Positions 58,036 to 64,000 of a stretch of DNA of 64,000 bases are shown here, one piece after another. Made by a program: the position numbers and the translations under genes. Every line of letters begins with the position of its first letter. Positions within the stretch are counted from its first letter, which is position 1. This DNA comes from Canna indica (lineage: Eukaryota > Streptophyta > Magnoliopsida > Zingiberales > Cannaceae): positions 8,525,501 through 8,589,500 of the forward strand of contig CP136896.1 in assembly GCA_034359265.1 (NCBI GenBank), given 5' to 3'. The notes below the pieces were generated by a model. That model was not told the DNA's origin. It saw only the letters and a list, made by a program, of their open reading frames with translations, and did not search any database.

Positions 58036-59059
58036 CAGAAATTTTTTAAAGTAGGTTTTTGAGAAGAAAAAAATTCTAGATCCAAATTTTAAGAGTCCAA
58101 ATTCTCAAAAATGAAACTTAGTTGATTTGATACTCATTTTATTCCATGGGCTAAAATCTTTAATCGCATATTTTTTGACCGATTTTGATTCAAAATTTTT
58201 AAAAAAAAATTATAAAATATTTTTTTACAATAAAAGTAAAGTGTTAGAGTCTAAAAAATATTTTTTCAAACTCTCTAATTTATTAAAGAGTTTTGCACAA
58301 AGTATATAAAACTAAGTATAAATTAAAAATTATGAAATATTTTAATAAAAAATATTTTTTTTAACCACATCACATTTTTTATATTTTAAAAAATACTTTA
58401 TTAATTAATATTTTTTAAAAAATTATAAAACTATTATAGACTTTGGGCAAAAGCTTCTAATGCATTAGAAACTTTTGCCCAAAGTCTATAAAAATAATTT
58501 TTAATTAAAAATAGTAAAATATTTTTTGTCCAAAATATTTTCATAGACTCTAGCATATTTTTTATATCACATATATATTTTTTATAAATTAAATTTTATT
58601 TTTTATAATTATAAAATTATTATAAACAAAAGTCTCTAACTCATTAGAGACTTTTGTGGAAAGTCTATAATCATTCATAATTTTTTATAAAAAAATATTT
58701 GAATTCATAAAATAACTTTTTAATGATACAAAAGAGGTATTATGATCCAAAAAAATATTTTATAATTTTCAATTTAAATTTAAATTTATAGACTTTGTGC
58801 AAAAATCTTTTATACGTTAAAGAGTTTGAAAAATATATATTTTATTCTCTAACATCTCATTTTTATCGTAATTTTTTTTATAAATTTAATTTTTTTATAT
58901 TTTATATATATATAATTTTTGACCAAAGTCCAGATAGAGTCTTTGGGTCAAGGATAAAATGGGTGTCCAATCCACAAAATTCTGATTTTGAGAATTTTGA
59001 ATCTTCAAATTCGATTTTAAAAATTTTCTCTTCTCAAAATTAGGATTTGAAAAATCACT
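58036..59059. mobile_element. Complete Mutator-like foldback MITE with long TIRs
   Basis: 1,024 bp flanked by the 10-bp duplication ATTATATATT (58026-58035 and 59060-59069). The ends form inverted repeats of about 100 bp or more (ttttgagaag...ccaaattttaagagtccaaattctcaaaaa... against the reverse complement of the right end), and the interior has further inverted pairs such as gagttttgcacaaagtctata / tatagactttgtgcaaaagtc and a 46-bp near-palindrome at about 58440. No coding region. Long TIRs and a 9-11 bp duplication point to the Mutator superfamily. The related unit at 29090-29125 shows the site without the element. Confidence 0.82.
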
Positions 59060-59116
59060 ATTATATATTTATTAAAATTAGCTTAATCAAAAATCAATCA
59101 AATCTATCAATCCCAA

Positions 59117-62016
59117 ATGGCTGGCCTGTTTTTAAACAGCTATCTTCTGATTTGGTTCAAAGTCTTACATCTCCCTTCTCAATCAGAAGTCTTGGAAGTG
59201 GTCGGGCATCTCCCAAATGGTAAAAGCCCTAGATTGGATGGATTCGCTGTTGAATTCTGTAAATCTTATTAGCCTACTATTTCCCCTTCCTTTCATGAAT
59301 GCCTAAGCCTCTTTCATACCAACTCTAATATCCCTCATGAATGGACTCAAACATTAATTACATTAATCCCTAAGGTTAAGCAGCCTAAGGCTCTTAAGGA
59401 CTTTAGGCCTATCTCTCTTTGCAATCTCGACTGTAGAATCCTTGCAAAAATTATAGCTAATAGAATGAAACCCCTCATCCTGCATGTAATCTCCCCTGAA
59501 CAGACTGTCTTTCTAAAGGACAGAAATATTCAGGACAATATAATAATAGTGAATGAGGTGGCCCATTCTATTTATGCTTCCAAAAGCAAAAATCCTTATA
59601 TCCTAGTGAAGCTTGACCTTGACAAAGCTTTTGATAATCTATCATGGGAAGCTATTCTGCATGTCCTCCACTCATGTAATTTCCCTCCCCTCTTCATCAA
59701 CTGGATCAAAGCATGTATAACCTCTCCAACCTTCTCCTGTCTGGTGAATGGTCACATTTCTCCTTTTTTTCCTTCCTCCAAGGGTGTAAGATAAGGGGAT
59801 CCTCTATCCCCCTACCTGTATATCTTAGTGGCTCAAACTTTAACCAATCTTTTGAATAATGTTGTCTCCTCTAAGCATATCATTCCCTTCAAAATTAAAG
59901 ATTCATTTCAGCTTTCACACTTAATGTAAGCTGATGATGTGTTATTAGTCTTCAAGGCTACTAATAAAGAGTTTAAGTCAGTTAGGAAAATCCTTGATGC
60001 CTATAAAAACCTAATTGGCCAAGCGATTAATTACAACAAATCCGAAATTTTTTTCCCCAAGTATGCCACACCTTTCATCAAGAACAGGATGTGTAATGCT
60101 CTTAATGTGAAACATGGCAACTTCCCATTTAAGTACCTTGGCTCAATTATTTCCCCTAGAAGAGCTCCTTCTAGTGCTTTTAACTATATAATGGATATCA
60201 TTCAAAGTAGAATTGGAGGCTGTCAAAACAATTTCATCTCACAGGCTAGGAGAATTGTCCTTGTCAATTCAGTTCTGAGTTCTAACCCCTTGAATTCATT
60301 CTCTGTCTCTTGAATTAATAAGCAGTTCATTGATGCTATTAATTCTAAACTGAGGCAATTCATTTGGTCATTTAAAGATGGTATTAAGGGCATGCACCTT
60401 ATTCAGTGGGAAATAATTACTTTACCCAACGAATTGGGTGGTTTAGGGGTGCAAGATTTGCACTACAAAGTTTTTGCTTTGCAAGCCAAAAGGATTTACT
60501 CATATCTTGTTGATGATAACTCTATGGGGGTGAAATTAGTAAGAAACAAATATCCTATTATATCTCAAACTTCAGTTAGCACTCCTAATCACTGCTCTGG
60601 CTCTTGGAAGCGATTTTTATTTGCCTTTAAGGAAATTAAATTTTGTTTTAAGAAAATAATAAACTCAGGTTCTAATACTAGTATCATGAATGATCATTGG
60701 TGTTTATATGCTCCTTTAAACTGCAAGCCTACATTTGTTAATATGCATTCTAATCTTTGTGATGCTACTGTTAGTTCCCTCATTTCTAATAATGATTGGA
60801 ATGATTCATTGGGTTATGTTTGCTTTGGCTCATCTTTGTGGGAATCCATTAAGAATATAAGGTTGCCTTCTACACCTGATGATGATTCCTGAGTTTGAAT
60901 TCTTGATGCTAATGGGTCTGTTACCACTGGTGCAGCCTACACATATCTGAGAAGCTGTGACCTGAATGCTAATAGCCTAGATATTTCCTGGTCTGACTTA
61001 TGGCAATTAAAATTACCACCAAGGATTATTAACTTTCTTTGGAAGCTCCTTCACGATAGATTGCCAACCAAAGCCTACCTTTCTCACTTAGGCATAAGTA
61101 ATTCACCCAATTGTCCATTATGCCAACTCCCAAACACTTCTGAAATAATAAATCATTTGTTTCTTCACTGCCCCTTCATATCTGCAGTTTGGTCCCTTCT
61201 TCACACAAGAACTGGACTTAACCCTCCTAAATAGAAACTCATGGTCTAATGGTGGCTGGTTAAAATTGCCTAAAGTTCAGACTAGGTCTTTTCCTATTAT
61301 GCCCCTTATTGCTATTACTTTCTAGTTCACCTGGCACGCTAGGAATGAGTAGGTTCACCATGTTAGGCAGCATTCCCATAGCAATCTTACGATGAAAATT
61401 CTAGCTTTCACAAGCAGAATTATGAATGCCCAGGATCCTGAGGGTCCTAATGCTCCAAACACATTAATGACAATTCCTAAAAAATGGATTCCCCCAGAGC
61501 TTGATGCTCTCAAAATTAACTGTGATGGTTCGTGGTCTAATAATGATGCTGGTGCATGTTTTATAATACGCGACAGTTCGGGATTTTGCATCTTTGCTGC
61601 CAGCACGCACTTGGAAAATATTCACTTCCCTGCCCTTGCGGAAGCTCATGCAATACTATTTGCATTGCAGTTTGTTATTCACCAGAATTTTCCAATTATA
61701 ATTCTGGAGACAGATTCAAAATTGTTTATCCAAGCAATAAAGAAACAGTGCAACGTCCCTCCTAGATTGGTATCTATTGTTAATGTGATCCAGTCTTCCA
61801 TTGTAAATGTGCATGTATTTAATGTTTTGTTTTGTTATCGTGAATGTAATAAAGCGGTCCACTGGGTTGCAAATCGTGCTCGCCGTCTAAAAGAGTCTGC
61901 TGTTTGGACTTCAATTAGGCCTCCAGAACTTAATTTCATTTTGTACTCGGACTGTGCAAATTTTATTTATCAGTAAAGTAGTTTTATTTTCTGATAAAAA
62001 AAATAGAAAAAAAAAA
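59117..62016 (+). mobile_element. LINE L2: RT, zinc region and RNase H, decayed, uninterrupted
   Basis: Collinear with L1 but without gypsy 1 (single CATCT at 59207-59211) and without the pararetrovirus scrap (60185). RT core VKLDLDKAFD; the YxDD box is spoiled, TAA at 59927-59929 replacing the Tyr codon. Zinc region about 61000-61200, RNase H 61485-61900, A-rich tail to about 62016. 5'-truncated. Confidence 0.88.
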
Positions 62017-62049
62017 TATCATTCTTTTAACTCATGTGTTTAAAAATTC

Positions 62050-62500
62050 TTTTAATACTCTTATATAATAAATTATTTATGATTATTAATTCATTGAGTG
62101 ATTAGGAGGATTTTTAAATTAATTTTTTAAAAAAATAAAACAACACTCATCGAAAAATAATCGACACCGAAATTTGTACTGTATAACTCGGTACGCACGC
62201 CATAGTAGAAGAGTTACCGAATTTGACTTTTTGAGGCAGTCGTGCTCCACTTGTTTTGTAGCAAGGGAGATATTTGCACCTCAAAGTCACAGGCTGATGT
62301 CTCATCCGCAATTATATAAATAGGATTGGATTTTTCATAGATGCATGTGTGATGGGAGATATATTTTGACTATGTTCACTCCATTCTTAGTGTCTTTAAA
62401 AATCAGAGTACATGTGCCAGCTTGAATGGACATAATTTTTCATAATAGATAATTATATATTTATTAAAATTAGGTTTATCAATCCCAACAAGAGATAGAT
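62050..62500 (+). pseudogene. Decayed SDR exon-2 relic unit R5 (P2)
   Basis: P2 equivalent of R2, exon-2 remnants from 62192. Flanks and internal deletion are the same as in the other relics. Confidence 0.75.
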
Positions 62501-62736
62501 AACTTTGTCCTACTTTTTTTTTATAATATCTTAATTTCAAAATGATTTAAGCAATTAATTAAACGTGAATAATATGAGTGTGCATGAGTACCGAATAGTT
62601 CGGATTCAATTGGAATCTATTCGATCGGGTAGAATTTAGATAAACTCGAATAAAATTTGGGTAGGATCTGAAATAAAATTAAATGAACCGATTAAAATCG
62701 ATTTTGATATGTTTTGAATCCAACACATTAGGTACA
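62501..62736. other. Spacer ending block P2
   Basis: Collinear with 29171-29395. Ends abruptly at cattaggtacata, where it joins an SDR 3' end instead of the P1-like continuation. Confidence 0.5.
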
Positions 62737-62870
62737 TATATCACTGGCCAAGTGATTTGTGTCGATGGAGGTGTAACAATCAACGGCTATGTTTAACTCA
62801 TTTTCATAGATGCTACTTTGATCGATCTATCAAAATATCATCACGTATTTGTTTGTACGGGTTAAACTGA
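62737..62870 (+). pseudogene. SDR exon-5 end and 3' UTR scrap
   Basis: Starts inside [18 protein letters not shown] of exon 5, has the stop and 3' UTR, and matches 14358-14496. It joins the end of block P2 at a tata sequence common to both partners. Confidence 0.8.
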
Positions 62871-64000
62871 TACATTTCCAGCATGAGTTTATTATCGTCT
62901 GCTCTATTTCATCTATTAAATCTCTAGAAATTATTAAATCTCTAGAAATTTCTCGCAGGATCTCCAAAATTCAAACCCGATGAAAAAAATGAAAAATCAA
63001 ATGCAATAATAATAATGCAGAAAAATAAGAGACACGGGGGTTAACATGATTCGGACTCGGTGGAATGCCGATCCTATATCCACGGGGAGAAGAGGATAAT
63101 ATTTTATTAATTACATAAGAGCACTTTACAATAAGAGTGACAATAAACTAATTCCCTTCAGAATACAATAAATTGTCTTAAATAAATTGAACATGAAGTT
63201 GATATGGAATAGAGGCACTATTTCAGTAAAATTTGTTTTGAAAGTGAACTCCTACAATTGTATGTTGGAACTTGAGAAGGGGCACTCATCGAAAAAGAGT
63301 CGTAGTGATATTTTTAATTTTCTAAATCTCTAAATTTATTTTTCTATCTTTCTCTGACGTAGAATGATTTTCCTCAAGAAAATTTCTTATATTTATCCTC
63401 AAGAAAATTTCCTATATTTATACTCGAGGAAATATGTTAGCCCGGGGAGAGAAATTAGAATCAAGACAAATTTGGAGCCGTCCAAAAATAAGCTACAGCG
63501 ATTGATTTTGATCGATTTTGATCAAGCGGTTTTGATCTAGCGGTGTGCAACGTTAATTTTGACGATCTTGAATTACGTGCACGACAATAGCTCCTCCATC
63601 ATTATCTTTGTTGAGTTTATGCTCCTTGACCAATAATATGTAATGTTGTTGGATGTCATACGGCATTTCAAATGTATTTTAATGGCCGAAATCTTTAAAT
63701 GTGTTATGCTGCCTCGAATTGCATGCAGCAATTGAGGCAGCCAACACATGTGTAGCACATGTGCTATTGAGAGTTGTTGGCTTGACCCACTTGTTAGGCC
63801 CACTTGGGCATTTGGCCCACCTAGCCTGCATGAGCTGGGCCGAGCATAATTATGATTCAACAAATTTGGTTCCCGTCTTGATCAAATCAATTCCAATTTA
63901 GATCAGATCGGTCTCGTTGGATTCGGTTCGGATCCAATTTGAGTCAATCTCTAATAATTCATCATTTGATGAAAATTGGGGCTGATACATTCCTCAGAAA
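62871..64000. other. Unassigned sequence at right edge, possible LTR fragments
   Basis: 62884-63663 is absent between the equivalent bases of the 14496 region; both ends read (a/g)catttc. It has an LTR-like phrase (gattcggactcggtggaatgcc, ccacgggg) and a 22-bp tandem repeat (caagaaaatttc(t/c)tatattta, 63374-63425). 63664-63735 matches 14496-14566. 63770-63900 has ggcccacttgg-type phrases common in plant LTRs. No gene seen. Confidence 0.4.

Overview
The window is nuclear DNA of a flowering plant, most likely a core eudicot. It is AT-rich and has GT-AG introns, nested plant transposons (CACTA, Mutator-like, hAT, Ty3-gypsy, Ty1-copia, TRIM, LINE) and repeated copies of one plant gene family, tropinone-reductase-like short-chain dehydrogenases (SDR). 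Species is not assignable. No tRNA, rRNA, CRISPR array or bacterial operon was seen.

The host content is an array of SDR copies. Five-exon or partial copies lie at 1389-2101 (tail 8164-8246), 11074-12267, 13308-14417, 31340-32063, 40535-41299, 45809-46984 and 50110-50795 (tail 56854-56935). Exon-5 scraps lie at 14567-14667 and 62737-62870, and five decayed exon-2 units at about 9085, 28838, 29520, 57775 and 62192. Every copy carries at least one visible defect. The 45809-46984 copy is closest to intact.

Two duplications organise the window. Block P2 (48749-about 62740, ~14 kb) is collinear with P1 (1-about 29395). P1 equals P2 plus three insertions: a 4.8-kb SDR/LINE segment (9956-14747) inside a Mutator-like MITE, a 9.93-kb Ty3-gypsy element (15766-25695) inside a LINE, and a ~160-bp endogenous pararetrovirus fragment (26677-26835) in the same LINE. 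The second duplication is Q1 (9956-14023) versus Q2 (30232-32729 plus 40163-41299). Q2 is split by a second Ty3-gypsy element (32730-40162) whose LTRs are permuted and which lacks a target-site duplication. Because each insertion has an uninterrupted paralogue in the window, junctions can be read to the base.

Layout: 1-9955 AT-rich array, SDR copy with a 6.06-kb CACTA, copia 3' end, exon-2 relic and MITE start; 9956-14747 Q1; 14748-29395 MITE end, LINE with gypsy 1, relics; 30232-41299 Q2 with gypsy 2; 41340-48748 AT-rich array, hAT, small CACTA, LINE tail, best SDR gene, TRIM; 48749-62740 P2; 62741-64000 SDR 3' end and unassigned sequence. The picture is a gene-family graveyard shaped by tandem duplication and nested transposition, not a pathway cluster. 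Coordinates and alignments were made by eye; small counts and divergence figures are approximate.
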